Part shown: in pieces, positions 37,312 to 45,922 of the stretch
Layout of the letters: each line of letters opens with the position of its first letter
How positions within the stretch are numbered: the first letter of the stretch is position 1
NCBI GenBank assembly: GCA_965214565.1
Contig: OZ243951.1
Span: 1,798,001 to 1,862,000 of the forward strand
Origin: VXYK01 sp965214565
GTDB taxonomy: Bacteria > Actinomycetota > Acidimicrobiia > Acidimicrobiales > Aldehydirespiratoraceae
DNA length: 64,000 bases
Direction of reading: 5' to 3'
Notes under the pieces: model-generated
The model's database searches: none
Told to the model about the DNA's origin: nothing
Seen by the model: the letters and a program-made list of their open reading frames with translations, nothing else
Made by a program: the position numbers and the translations under genes

Positions 37312-38604
37312 GTGCCAGCGACCATCGTCGTCGGTACTCAATGGGGAGACGAAGGCAAGGGGCGTTTCACCGACCTCCTGGCCAAGGAGATGTCCATGGT
37401 CGTCCGCTATCAGGGCGGCCACAATGCCGGGCACACGCTGGTTGTCGACGGCGAGACGTTCGCCCTGCAACTCGTTCCGAGCGGTGTCCTTTACGACTAC
37501 ATCACCCCAGTGATCGGCAACGGTGTCGTGGTTGATCCCCGTGTCCTCATTGCCGAGATCGACATGCTCACCGGGCGGGGCGTCGACTGTTCAAGACTGA
37601 AAGTCTCAGGCAACGCTCACCTCATCATGCCGTACCACACCGAACTCGACGCGCTCCACGAACGTCACCTCGGCGCCGCCAAACTCGGCACCACCAAGCG
37701 TGGTATCGGACCCGCATACGCGGACAAGGCGATGCGCGTGGGGTTGAGGGTACAGGACCTCGCAGACCCAAAGATCTTCCGCCAGAAGCTCGAAGTCGTG
37801 CTCAGCCACACGAATCAGGTGCTAACCAAGGTCTTCGACCGCCCTCCGGTGGACGGAGAGGCGATCGCGGCCGAATACCTCGATGAGTGCGCCCCCCGGA
37901 TCCTGCCCTTGATCACGGATTCGGTCGGGTTGTTGCACGACGCACTGGAAGCCGGACAGGAGGTGCTGCTCGAAGGTGCCCAAGCCACGTTCTTGGACCT
38001 CGACCACGGCACCTACCCCTTCGTCACGTCATCAAACCCTGTTTCTGGCGGCGCCTGCACCGGTTCAGGCATCGGACCGCGGCACATCGACCGCGTTGTC
38101 GGTGTGGCCAAGGCCTATGTGACCCGAGTCGGTTCGGGTCCGTTCCCGACGGAGCTAATTGACGACATCGGCGACTATCTTGTCGACGTCGGCGGTGAGT
38201 ACGGTGTTAACACGCGCCGTCGAAGGCGGCCGGGTTGGCTCGATGCGGTAATGGTCCGTCATGCGGTGCGAGTCAATTCCCTGACCGAGATCGCGATAAC
38301 CAAACTCGATGTACTTGACGGGTTGGATTCTGTGAAGGTCTGTGTCGCCTATGAGATCGACGGTCGGCTGCACACCAATCTGCCCTACCATCAATCACAA
38401 CTGCATGCGGCGGTGCCGGTTTACGAAGAGTTGCCGGGCTGGAACACCGACCTCAGCGCGGTAACGCACCCGAGCCAATTGCCTGCTGCAGCAGCTGACT
38501 ACATTGAGTTCCTCGAGAGTCAGATCGGTGTGTCGATCAGACTTGTCGGGGTGGGTCCGGGCCGTGAGCAGTATCTCGACAGACACGACAGGCTCGTGGC
38601 ATGA
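37312..38604 (+). CDS. purA: Adenylosuccinate synthetase
   Basis: A 430-residue PurA, converting IMP, Asp and GTP to adenylosuccinate in AMP synthesis. The P-loop-like start is VVGTQWGDEGKGRFTDLLA (catalytic Asp), followed by YQGGHNAGHT (catalytic His), TTKRGIGPAYADKA, and LDLDHGTYPFVTSSNP. The substrate loop reads NTRRRRRPGWLDAV; most PurA have T-G-R-R-R there, so a Gly to Arg change is present. GTG start with AGGGAGA 6 nt upstream. Its stop overlaps the purB start (ATGA), giving a purA-purB operon. Confidence 0.96.
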   Translation: MPATIVVGTQWGDEGKGRFTDLLAKEMSMVVRYQGGHNAGHTLVVDGETFALQLVPSGVLYDYITPVIGNGVVVDPRVLIAEIDMLTGRGVDCSRLKVSGNAHLIMPYHTELDALHERHLGAAKLGTTKRGIGPAYADKAMRVGLRVQDLADPKIFRQKLEVVLSHTNQVLTKVFDRPPVDGEAIAAEYLDECAPRILPLITDSVGLLHDALEAGQEVLLEGAQATFLDLDHGTYPFVTSSNPVSGGACTGSGIGPRHIDRVVGVAKAYVTRVGSGPFPTELIDDIGDYLVDVGGEYGVNTRRRRRPGWLDAVMVRHAVRVNSLTEIAITKLDVLDGLDSVKVCVAYEIDGRLHTNLPYHQSQLHAAVPVYEELPGWNTDLSAVTHPSQLPAAAADYIEFLESQIGVSIRLVGVGPGREQYLDRHDRLVA

Positions 38605-40022
38605 GTGACCCCGTGACCAATGTGCTTGCTGATCGCTACGCCAGCGAGGCGATGAACAGGATCTGGTCGCCCGAGGGCAAGATAGTTCAAGAACGGCAGT
38701 TGTGGCTTGCGGTGCTACGGGCGCAAGTCTCTTTGGGATTGGACATCCCCGTGGGGACGATCGAAGCCTACGAAGCGGTATTGGATCAGGTCGATCTTGC
38801 GTCGATAGCCGCCCGCGAGGCAGTTACTCGTCACGACGTGAAAGCTCGTATCGACGAGTTCTGTGATCTTGCCGGCCGGCAGCACATTCATCGGGGAATG
38901 ACTTCTCGGGATCTGACCGAGAACGTCGAACAATTTCAGATCCTCCAGTCTCTGGTCCTGCTGCGGGATCGTCTGGTGGCTGTGCTTTCCCGCCTTGGAA
39001 GTCTGGCTTCAACCCATGTTGAAGTGGTGATGGTCGCCCGCACCCACAATGTTGCCGCCCAGGCGACCACCTTGGGGAAACGCTTTGCGGATGTGGCCGA
39101 GGAAACCATGATCGGTTTGGACCGGGTGGAAGAGTTGCTGGCCCGCTACCCGCTTCGAGGGATCAAGGGTGCTGTAGGCACTCGTCTGGATCAGTTGGAC
39201 CTGCTCGGGGATGCCGATGCCGTCGATCATCTGGAAGAGATGGTCGCGCGGCACCTCGGATTCGGGCGTGTTCTCGACAGTGTCGGTCAGGTGTACCCGC
39301 GGTCACTTGACCTTGATGTGGTTTCGGCACTCGTACAAGCCGTGTCGGGACCTTCCTCCGCGGCGACCACCCTGCGGCTGATGGCTGGAAATGAACTGGC
39401 CACCGAGGGGTTCAGCGCGGGTCAGGTCGGTTCGTCGGCGATGCCCCACAAGATGAACAGTCGCAGCGCTGAGCGCATCGGTGCACTCCGGACGATCCTC
39501 GACGGTTATCTGACCATGGCCGCGAACCTTGCGGGTCGGCAGTGGAACGAGGGTGACGTGAGTTGCTCGGCGGTTCGTCGAGTGATGCTGCCCGACGCGT
39601 TCTTCGCTGCCGACGGGTTGCTGCAGACAGCCATCGGTGTCTTCGATGATTTCGGTGCCTTCGATGCGGTCATCGAAGCCGAACTGCAGCGTGAACTTCC
39701 GTTCCTCGGGACCTCGCGGATACTCAGCGATGCGGTGGCGCAGGGACTCGGCCGCGAGGAGGCCCATCAGCTGATCAAGTCGCACGCGGTGGCCGCAGTG
39801 CTGGCTCGTCGTGAAGGCACCGGGGGTCCCAGCTTCATAGAACGCCTCGCCGCTGATGAACGAGTGCCGCTCAATACCGCCGCGATCCACAGTTGCTTGA
39901 CCGACAGCGACGACTTCGTCGGTACCGCAACAATCCAAGTCGAACGCGTCGTAGCGCGTGCCAGCAGGATTGTTTCGGCGCATCCACAAGCAGCTGTTGA
40001 AGCTGCAGAGATCCGGTTCTAA
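38601..40022 (+). CDS. purB: Adenylosuccinate lyase
   Basis: A 473-residue member of the fumarase/aspartase superfamily. Landmarks are HRGMTSRDLTENVEQFQI (His and TSxDL substrate site), ARTHNVAAQATTLGKRFA (catalytic His region), and the mobile signature loop GSSAMPHKMNSRSAERI with the catalytic Ser. PurB splits adenylosuccinate and SAICAR, serving two steps of purine synthesis. ATGA overlap with purA implies co-translation; PurA and PurB act consecutively. Confidence 0.96.
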   Translation: MSDPVTNVLADRYASEAMNRIWSPEGKIVQERQLWLAVLRAQVSLGLDIPVGTIEAYEAVLDQVDLASIAAREAVTRHDVKARIDEFCDLAGRQHIHRGMTSRDLTENVEQFQILQSLVLLRDRLVAVLSRLGSLASTHVEVVMVARTHNVAAQATTLGKRFADVAEETMIGLDRVEELLARYPLRGIKGAVGTRLDQLDLLGDADAVDHLEEMVARHLGFGRVLDSVGQVYPRSLDLDVVSALVQAVSGPSSAATTLRLMAGNELATEGFSAGQVGSSAMPHKMNSRSAERIGALRTILDGYLTMAANLAGRQWNEGDVSCSAVRRVMLPDAFFAADGLLQTAIGVFDDFGAFDAVIEAELQRELPFLGTSRILSDAVAQGLGREEAHQLIKSHAVAAVLARREGTGGPSFIERLAADERVPLNTAAIHSCLTDSDDFVGTATIQVERVVARASRIVSAHPQAAVEAAEIRF

Positions 40023-40046
40023 TTCAACCGGGTTGCGGAGTGGTCT

Positions 40047-40466
40047 CTAGGCGGAACGGGAGACCCCGGCACGCTTGAGAATCGCAGCCGGTACTCCGAT
40101 CGAGCGCCAAGCCGAATAGCTGATGCCATTGGTTTCGCCGTATTCACGAGCCACATTGACAAACTCGTCTTCAAACGCCGAAATGTCGACGACTGCCTCA
40201 GCGGCTTCGATCTTGGACTCAAGGTCCATCTTCTCCTGAGTCAGGTGCAGCCGTTGCAAGGGCCCTGCTTCGTCCATTTCGCTTTCGATTGCAGCAATTC
40301 TCATGCGCATGTTTTCGGGAGTACGCCTGCGTCCTGGCTTTGGACGGTGCGATTCGAGTGCTTCGAGGTACTTGCGTACCCCCCGAGCCCGAGCTCTTCC
40401 CACCGCTAGTGCTGCTCGATGCTCGTCTGACATCGGCCTCTTACTTGATTTTGTTGGTTCAGCCAT
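40047..40466 (-). CDS. Small basic conserved protein, possibly DNA-binding
   Basis: A 139-residue charged protein of unknown function. The first third is basic and Arg/Lys/Ala-rich (AALAVGRARARGVRKYLEAL, then KPGRRRTPENM). The middle is a predicted coiled coil (MRMRIAAIESEMDEAGPLQR to DLESKIEAAEAV). The end, GISYSAWRSIGVPAAILKR, resembles the small helix-turn-helix at the C-terminus of Lsr2/H-NS-type nucleoid proteins. I infer a nucleoid-associated or regulatory role without recognising the exact family. It is convergent with purB, 24 nt apart. Confidence 0.65.
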   Translation of the reverse strand: MAEPTKSSKRPMSDEHRAALAVGRARARGVRKYLEALESHRPKPGRRRTPENMRMRIAAIESEMDEAGPLQRLHLTQEKMDLESKIEAAEAVVDISAFEDEFVNVAREYGETNGISYSAWRSIGVPAAILKRAGVSRSA

Positions 40467-40614
40467 CGTTTCTCCATTTCGTATTCGAGGGTCAAGTTAA
40501 ACCTGAGCAATGAACGTATCGGGTTGAATCGAAAATGGTCAACACTGACGAGCTGGGATTTCGATTCGTCGCTCGATTTAGGGTTCGAGCGTTTCGCTGA
40601 ATAACGTCCTCAGC

Positions 40615-42039
40615 GTGCAGAATGCTCCAACCGCCGCATTTTCGATCACCCTCAAGATCTCCTTGGACAACGTTCCCGGGACGCTCGGCCGGTTCGCGGC
40701 CGCGGTTGGCGACCTGGGGGGCAACATTGCAGGTATTCCCGGCTTTGAAGCGAAGGGACCCACTGTTGTCCGTGACATCGACGTTCATTGTCGTTCCGAA
40801 TCCCATGCTGCTCAGATAGCCGCGGCGATCAATGAGCTGCATGGTGTGTCGGTGCTCGACTGGTGGGACCGCACCTACGCCCTACATGAAGGGGGCAAGA
40901 TTGAAGTGCTTCCTCTGTGTTCGGTCGGTGACGCAGACGACCTTTCGATGGCGTACACACCGGGCGTGGCCCGTGTCTGTATGAGCATCGCGGACGACGA
41001 GGCGCTGGCGCATCAGTACACGATCAAGAAGAACACCGTGGCGATAGTGAGCGACGGCAGCGCGGTGCTCGGCCTGGGCAATATCGGTGCCCATGCCGCA
41101 ATGCCGGTAATGGAGGGCAAGGCTCTGCTGTTCAAGGAGTTCGGGGGGATCGACGGCTTCCCGATCTGTCTGGACACCCAGGACACAGAAGAGATCATCG
41201 AGACGGTTACCCGTATCGCCCCGGCATTCGGGGGGATCAACCTTGAGGACATTGCTGCACCTGCCTGTTTCGAGATCGAGGATCGCCTCAAGGCGACGTT
41301 GCCGATCCCGGTCTTCCACGATGATCAGCACGGCACCGCCATAGTGGCTCTGGCCGCTCTCACCAACGCTCTGAAGCTGGTCGACAAGAAGATCGGGAAC
41401 ATCTCTGTGGTCATCTCAGGGATGGGTGCCGCCGGTGTGGCTGTTGGCAAGATCCTGCTGGACGCGGGCGTCGGCGAGGTTATAGGCGTAGACCGGATCG
41501 GAGCGGTGCACGAGGGTCGCGACCAGCAGAACAAGGTGAAGGAACAGTTCGCAGCGGTAACCAACCGTGACCGCCGAGCAGGCACACTCTCTGAAGTGCT
41601 GGTGGGCGCGGATGTGTTCGTGGGAGTGTCGGCACCCGATCTGATCGACGCTTCGAACCTTCGCCGGATGGCCCGCGACCCGATCGTCTTCGCCATGGCC
41701 AACCCGGATCCGGAGATCCGTCCTGAAGCAGCCGACGGTATTGCTGCTGTCATGGCTACGGGCCGCTCCGACTTCCCCAACCAGATCAACAATGTGTTGG
41801 CATTTCCGGGAATTTTCAGGGGAACGCTGGATGTTTGCGCGCACAGCGTGACCGAGAACATGAAGGTGAGTGCGGCCGCTGCGATCGCCGCTTGCGTGCC
41901 TGAGCTGGAGCTTCGGCCCGATTTGGTGGTGCCGTCGGTCTTTGACCGTTCGGTCGCGCCGATGGTGGCCAGAGCGGTCGCCGAAGCAGCCGAGCGTGAC
42001 GGTGTCGTCCGCAGCCGATCCAGCACCGCTGGAAGCTGA
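40615..42039 (+). CDS. NAD(P)-dependent malic enzyme with N-terminal ACT domain
   Basis: A 474-residue protein. Residues 10-85 form an ACT domain (FSITLKISLDNVPGTLGRFA), a ligand-sensing module. The malic-enzyme core follows: catalytic Tyr in MAYTPGVARVC, Lys in MEGKALLFKEFGGIDGFPI, metal ligands in INLEDIAAPACFEIE and PVFHDDQHGTA, and nucleotide fold VISGMGAAGVAVGKIL. It decarboxylates malate to pyruvate. The ACT fusion suggests allosteric control by an amino acid or related ligand. GTG start at 40615; the next gene begins 20 nt after the stop and is probably co-transcribed. Confidence 0.93.
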   Translation: MQNAPTAAFSITLKISLDNVPGTLGRFAAAVGDLGGNIAGIPGFEAKGPTVVRDIDVHCRSESHAAQIAAAINELHGVSVLDWWDRTYALHEGGKIEVLPLCSVGDADDLSMAYTPGVARVCMSIADDEALAHQYTIKKNTVAIVSDGSAVLGLGNIGAHAAMPVMEGKALLFKEFGGIDGFPICLDTQDTEEIIETVTRIAPAFGGINLEDIAAPACFEIEDRLKATLPIPVFHDDQHGTAIVALAALTNALKLVDKKIGNISVVISGMGAAGVAVGKILLDAGVGEVIGVDRIGAVHEGRDQQNKVKEQFAAVTNRDRRAGTLSEVLVGADVFVGVSAPDLIDASNLRRMARDPIVFAMANPDPEIRPEAADGIAAVMATGRSDFPNQINNVLAFPGIFRGTLDVCAHSVTENMKVSAAAAIAACVPELELRPDLVVPSVFDRSVAPMVARAVAEAAERDGVVRSRSSTAGS

Positions 42040-42059
42040 ACCGATTGGAGTCTGAATCG

Positions 42060-44183
42060 ATGTTTGAGCATCTGTTGTCACCGATCTCCGTAGGTCCGAT
42101 GGACTTGCGAAACCGGATGGTCATGGCCCCGATGGGAGTCGAGATCGTCGGTGACGACGGGTTCGCCAACGATCAGATCATCGCCTACTACGAGGAGAGG
42201 GCTCGTGGCGGTGTGGGGTTGATCATCACAGAGGTGTGCGCGATGGCATATCCCCGGGGTGCCAACTCCGTGCATCAGCTCGGGCTGTCAGACGACCGCT
42301 ACATCCCGGATCTGCGCAGACTCACTGACCAGGTGCACCGCCACGGCGCCAAGATCGCGGTTCAACTCGTCCACCACGGCAAGGTCTCCCGTGTCGATAT
42401 CAAAGAGGGACGCCCTGTGCTTGTTCCGTCGATCCCCCAATGGCACGGATCGCTCGACATGATCCAGGATCTGACCCCTGAGGAGTTGGGGCTGATGGCT
42501 GCGGCCAACGGTGGTGGAGCCCCGAACTACCATGAACTGACTACCGACGACATTGGTGCGGTGACCGCGGATTTCGCCTCCGCGGCCCGTCGGGCCCAGG
42601 AGGCCGGCTTTGATGGGGTGGAGGTCCACGGCGCCCACGGATACCTGATCTCTGGGTTCCTGTCCAAGCAGTGGAACCGTCGAACCGATGAATACGGCGG
42701 CGATGTCCACAACCGTTCTCGGCTGTTGTGCGAGGTGATCGCTGCTTGCAAAGCCGCCACCGGCGACGATTTCGCGGTCTGGTGTCGGCTCGACGCCCTC
42801 GAGTACCGCACGCCGGACGGCATCGTCTTTGAAGACGCCGAGGTGACCGCGCAGCTCGCCCAACAGGCTGGAGCCGATGCGGTCCACCTCAGCGCCTACG
42901 GCGATCAGACGTCCGGTCCGGCATTCACCGAGGGGACCCTGCCGCACCGTGAGGCGACCCATGCGGCCCTGTCAGGCAGGTTGAAGAGCAAGCTCAATGT
43001 TCCGGTCATTGCGGTCGGCCGGATTCGTCCGGAGACCGGTGATGAGATGGTCGCTCACGGAAAGGCCGACCTGATCGCCATGGGCCGCCAGATGCTGGCC
43101 GACCCCGCGACGGCGCTGAAAGTCAGCGAGCAGCGCCCTGCTGAGATCCGTCCTTGCATCAACTGCTACGTTTGCGTGGCCCAGCCGTTCTTCGACAGGC
43201 GGGTACGCTGCGCTGTCAACCCGGTCCTGGCCCACGAGGTTGAGTTGCGCGACATTGAGCGGAGCACCGCCGCTGAACCGCGCTCGGTTGTGATTGTCGG
43301 GGGCGGACCTGCGGGTATGGAGGCGGCGCGTGTTGCGGCTATACGGGGACACGAGGTCACCCTCTTCGAGTCGAGCCCGCGCCTGGGTGGTGCACTGAGA
43401 TTCGGCGCTTTGGTCTATGAGCCGAACCTTCGGCTCCTCAAGTGGTTGACGAGGCAGATGGAGATGCTCGATGTCGATGTGCGGCTGAGCACACCGGTGA
43501 CTGTAGAGGCCGTCGAGGAGCTTGGGCCGGACGCCTTGATCGTGGCCACGGGAGCCTCGCGCGTGCGACCGGACATTGGTGGTATCGACTCGGACCATGT
43601 GCTTGACGGCGACGATCTGCGGGCCATGCTGACTGATCCTTCCGCTGACGCCTCCCGCAAGCTCTCCTTGACGGGGAGGGTCGCCGTTGCTGCAGGCAGG
43701 CGGCTCGGATTGACAGACGATCCCGAGCGGCTGGCCTCGCTGACGCATCACTACATGCCGATCGGTAAGCGGGTCACGATTCTGGGAGGCGGCCTCGTCG
43801 GGATCGAACTCGCTGAGTTCCTGGTGGACCGCGGCCGTGTGGTGACGGTTCTGGAATCTGGCGCGACCTTGGCCACCGAGATGGCCCACCCCCGACGTTG
43901 GCGTGTTCTCACTGATCTGCGTTCCCACGGTGCGGAGTTGTTGGCCAACGCCGATGTGTTGGAGGTGACTCCCGCGCAGGTGCGTTACCGCCACAACGAC
44001 AGCGACCATGCCGTCGACGCCGATTGTGTGGTGGTTGCATCGGGCTTGACCGGTGATGACTCGGTCACCCGACAGCTTCGGGCCGCGGGGCTCGATCCTG
44101 TGGCGATCGGAGACTGCACCGGGGTCGGCTACCTCGAGGGGGCCATGCGGGAGGGTTTCCACGCCGGTCACGCGGTCGGCTGA
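42060..44183 (+). CDS. Old-yellow-enzyme family FAD/FMN oxidoreductase (2,4-dienoyl-CoA reductase type)
   Basis: A 707-residue three-part flavoprotein. An OYE-like TIM barrel with FMN comes first (SPISVGPMDLRNRMVMAPMG, then GVEVHGAHGYLISGFLSKQWN with the substrate HxxH). The iron-sulfur cysteines are C-x2-C-x2-C in RPCINCYVCV plus RRVRCAVNP near residue 365. FAD/NAD(P)H-binding domains follow (VVIVGGGPAGMEAARVAAIRG and TILGGGLVGIELAEFL). The layout is that of DCR/trimethylamine dehydrogenase relatives, fitting reduction of unsaturated acyl-CoA or steroid-like enones. I start at ATG 42060 with GGAG upstream. Confidence 0.92.
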   Translation: MFEHLLSPISVGPMDLRNRMVMAPMGVEIVGDDGFANDQIIAYYEERARGGVGLIITEVCAMAYPRGANSVHQLGLSDDRYIPDLRRLTDQVHRHGAKIAVQLVHHGKVSRVDIKEGRPVLVPSIPQWHGSLDMIQDLTPEELGLMAAANGGGAPNYHELTTDDIGAVTADFASAARRAQEAGFDGVEVHGAHGYLISGFLSKQWNRRTDEYGGDVHNRSRLLCEVIAACKAATGDDFAVWCRLDALEYRTPDGIVFEDAEVTAQLAQQAGADAVHLSAYGDQTSGPAFTEGTLPHREATHAALSGRLKSKLNVPVIAVGRIRPETGDEMVAHGKADLIAMGRQMLADPATALKVSEQRPAEIRPCINCYVCVAQPFFDRRVRCAVNPVLAHEVELRDIERSTAAEPRSVVIVGGGPAGMEAARVAAIRGHEVTLFESSPRLGGALRFGALVYEPNLRLLKWLTRQMEMLDVDVRLSTPVTVEAVEELGPDALIVATGASRVRPDIGGIDSDHVLDGDDLRAMLTDPSADASRKLSLTGRVAVAAGRRLGLTDDPERLASLTHHYMPIGKRVTILGGGLVGIELAEFLVDRGRVVTVLESGATLATEMAHPRRWRVLTDLRSHGAELLANADVLEVTPAQVRYRHNDSDHAVDADCVVVASGLTGDDSVTRQLRAAGLDPVAIGDCTGVGYLEGAMREGFHAGHAVG

Positions 44184-44251
44184 ACAACGGCGGGTCGGCT
44201 GAGAAACTGTCGGTGAACCCAAGCGACCCGGCGCAGATGCCGGGCCGCTGT

Positions 44252-44327
44252 TGGTGGTCGGGACCGGCGTCGATCCGGTGACCTACCGCTTTTCAGGCGG
44301 CCGCTCTGCCAACTGAGCTACCCGACC
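44252..44327 (-). tRNA. tRNA-Phe (GAA anticodon), CCA encoded
   Basis: Minus-strand cloverleaf. The acceptor arms GGTCGGG and CCCGACC pair perfectly, the anticodon stem GCCGC/GCGGT holds loop CTGAAAA (anticodon GAA), and the discriminator A is followed by encoded CCA. A GC hairpin (CCCGGC/GCCGGG, 44227-44244) lies just past its 3' end. Confidence 0.94.
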
Positions 44328-44351
44328 CCACAGCATCCCCTTGAGGATGCG

Positions 44352-44429
44352 TGGCGGTCCTGACGGGATTTGAACCCGCGGCCTCCACCTTGACAGGGTG
44401 GCGATCACTCCAAACTGATCTACAGGACC
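44352..44429 (-). tRNA. tRNA-Asp (GTC anticodon), CCA encoded
   Basis: Minus-strand cloverleaf. Acceptor arms GGTCCTG and CAGGACC pair perfectly, the anticodon loop CTGTCAA gives GTC, the discriminator G is followed by encoded CCA. It is 24 nt upstream of tRNA-Phe; the spacer contains a GCATCC/GGATGC stem, possibly a processing site for a joint transcript. Confidence 0.94.
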
Positions 44430-44646
44430 CCTCGCTCGTACATGCCGTGCGAACCTGGAACGGTATGCCACGCCGCCGATATTCACAACCTGATTAGACC
44501 CGGGGAAGTTCCGGATCTCGCGGTAGCAGCCCGCCGTGGATTCGAAGCTCCGAAACGGTTGCCGGGTAGAAGCGCGTCGAGGGTGGTCCGCGGGCTAGGC
44601 CAGATCCACCCTGCGTCTCTTTCGGGCCTGTTTCGGGGAGCTTCGG

Positions 44647-45846
44647 TCAGATGACTCCGTCGGCTCGCAGCGAGCCCAGGTCGGTGTCCGACAGACCCAC
44701 CGCGCTCGACAGCACTTCGTCGGTGTGTTCGCCGACGCGGGGCGCACCCGTAGGAGTGGGAGGGGTCTCTCCCAGCAGGCGGGGAAAGGGGGCCTGCTGT
44801 CGGACCGGTCCGATGACCGGGTCCTCAACCGTGCAGATGTCGTTTCTGGCCAGGACGTGCTCGTCCGCGGCGAGGTCGGCCACGTCGTAGATCTTGCCTG
44901 CGGGGACGTCGCAGGCGATGCAGCGCCTCTCTATCTCGTCGGCGTCGGCCTTCGAGACCCATTCGGCGACCAGTGCGTTGATCTCCACTCGGTTCTCTGC
45001 TCGTGCGGCGGCTGTGGCGAAACGCTCGTCGTCGGCCAACTCTGGCCGGTCCATCGCCTTGCAGAGCCGTTCGAAGAAGGTCTGGCTGCCGCCGACGATG
45101 TACACATAGCGCGAGTCTCGGCTGGGGTAGTTACCGACCGGCGCAGCGATGTCGAGGCTGTCCGCTGATCGGTTGCGGACCATCCCGAGCCGGTCGTAGG
45201 CGGCGATCGTCCATTCCATGATGCGCAGGATCGAGCCGTACATGTAGACGTCGATCACCCCGCCGGTGCCGGTTCCGCGGGCGTCGCGGTCATAGAGCAG
45301 GCTGGTGATCGACTGGGCTGCGAACAAGCCGGTCAGATAGCCGGCGATGTTGACGCCCGGTCTTGCCGGCGGACGGTCGGGGTAGCCGGTGACGTGCATC
45401 AGCCCGCTGAAGGCCAGCGCGTTCCCGTTGAGTCCGGGCCGCAGCGATTTGGGGCCGTCCTGGCCGAATACGCTGAATCGGGCTGTGACCAGGCGAGACG
45501 GAAGGCGGGAGGGGTCGATGTCCCATTTTTCGAGTGTGCCGGGGCGGAAACTCTCGCACACAACGTCGCTGGACGCGGCCAGCGAACGGAAGATCTCCTG
45601 GCCCTCGGGGCGGTGCAGGTCGATGGTCACGGATTTGCGGCCTCGACCCTCTACTGACCAGTAGAGGGAGTACAGCTCTCCGTCGTCTTCGACGTAGGGG
45701 CCGAGTTCGCGCAGACTGTCGCCCCGCCCCGGTTGCTCGATCTTGATGACCTCGGCACCCTGCTCGCCCAGGATCGCGGCGCAGAAGGGAGCCGACACGC
45801 GCGACCCCAGGTCGATGACCCGCAGTCCTTGCAGGGGGCGTCTCAT
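44647..45846 (-). CDS. CaiB/BaiF family CoA transferase (copy 1)
   Basis: A 399-residue family III CoA transferase. The start LQGLRVIDLGSRVSAPFCAA and ILGEQGAEVIKIEQPGRGD, followed by YWSVEGRGRKSVTIDLHRPE, are typical. The catalytic Asp of the family lies in the later N-terminal domain. The C-terminal part (EEVL.. GVIxxxAPFPRLLGETPPTP) closes the interlocked fold. It is clearly paralogous to the next gene upstream (same length, same motifs in order). The family moves CoA between carboxylic acids; the acids here are unknown. The 217 nt between tRNA-Asp and this gene show no gene. Confidence 0.88.
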   Translation of the reverse strand: MRRPLQGLRVIDLGSRVSAPFCAAILGEQGAEVIKIEQPGRGDSLRELGPYVEDDGELYSLYWSVEGRGRKSVTIDLHRPEGQEIFRSLAASSDVVCESFRPGTLEKWDIDPSRLPSRLVTARFSVFGQDGPKSLRPGLNGNALAFSGLMHVTGYPDRPPARPGVNIAGYLTGLFAAQSITSLLYDRDARGTGTGGVIDVYMYGSILRIMEWTIAAYDRLGMVRNRSADSLDIAAPVGNYPSRDSRYVYIVGGSQTFFERLCKAMDRPELADDERFATAAARAENRVEINALVAEWVSKADADEIERRCIACDVPAGKIYDVADLAADEHVLARNDICTVEDPVIGPVRQQAPFPRLLGETPPTPTGAPRVGEHTDEVLSSAVGLSDTDLGSLRADGVI

Positions 45847-45922
45847 AGCGTTCTCCTCACAACGTTCGCCTCATAGCGTTCTCCGATCCACCGCAGATGA
45901 CGCTAGCGGACACGGAGGCCGC

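Noticed and set aside
44227..44244. CCCGGC/GCCGGG hairpin as a rho-independent terminator
   Set aside because: The stem is only 6 bp and no T-run follows on either strand; it may aid tRNA processing, but I do not call a terminator.
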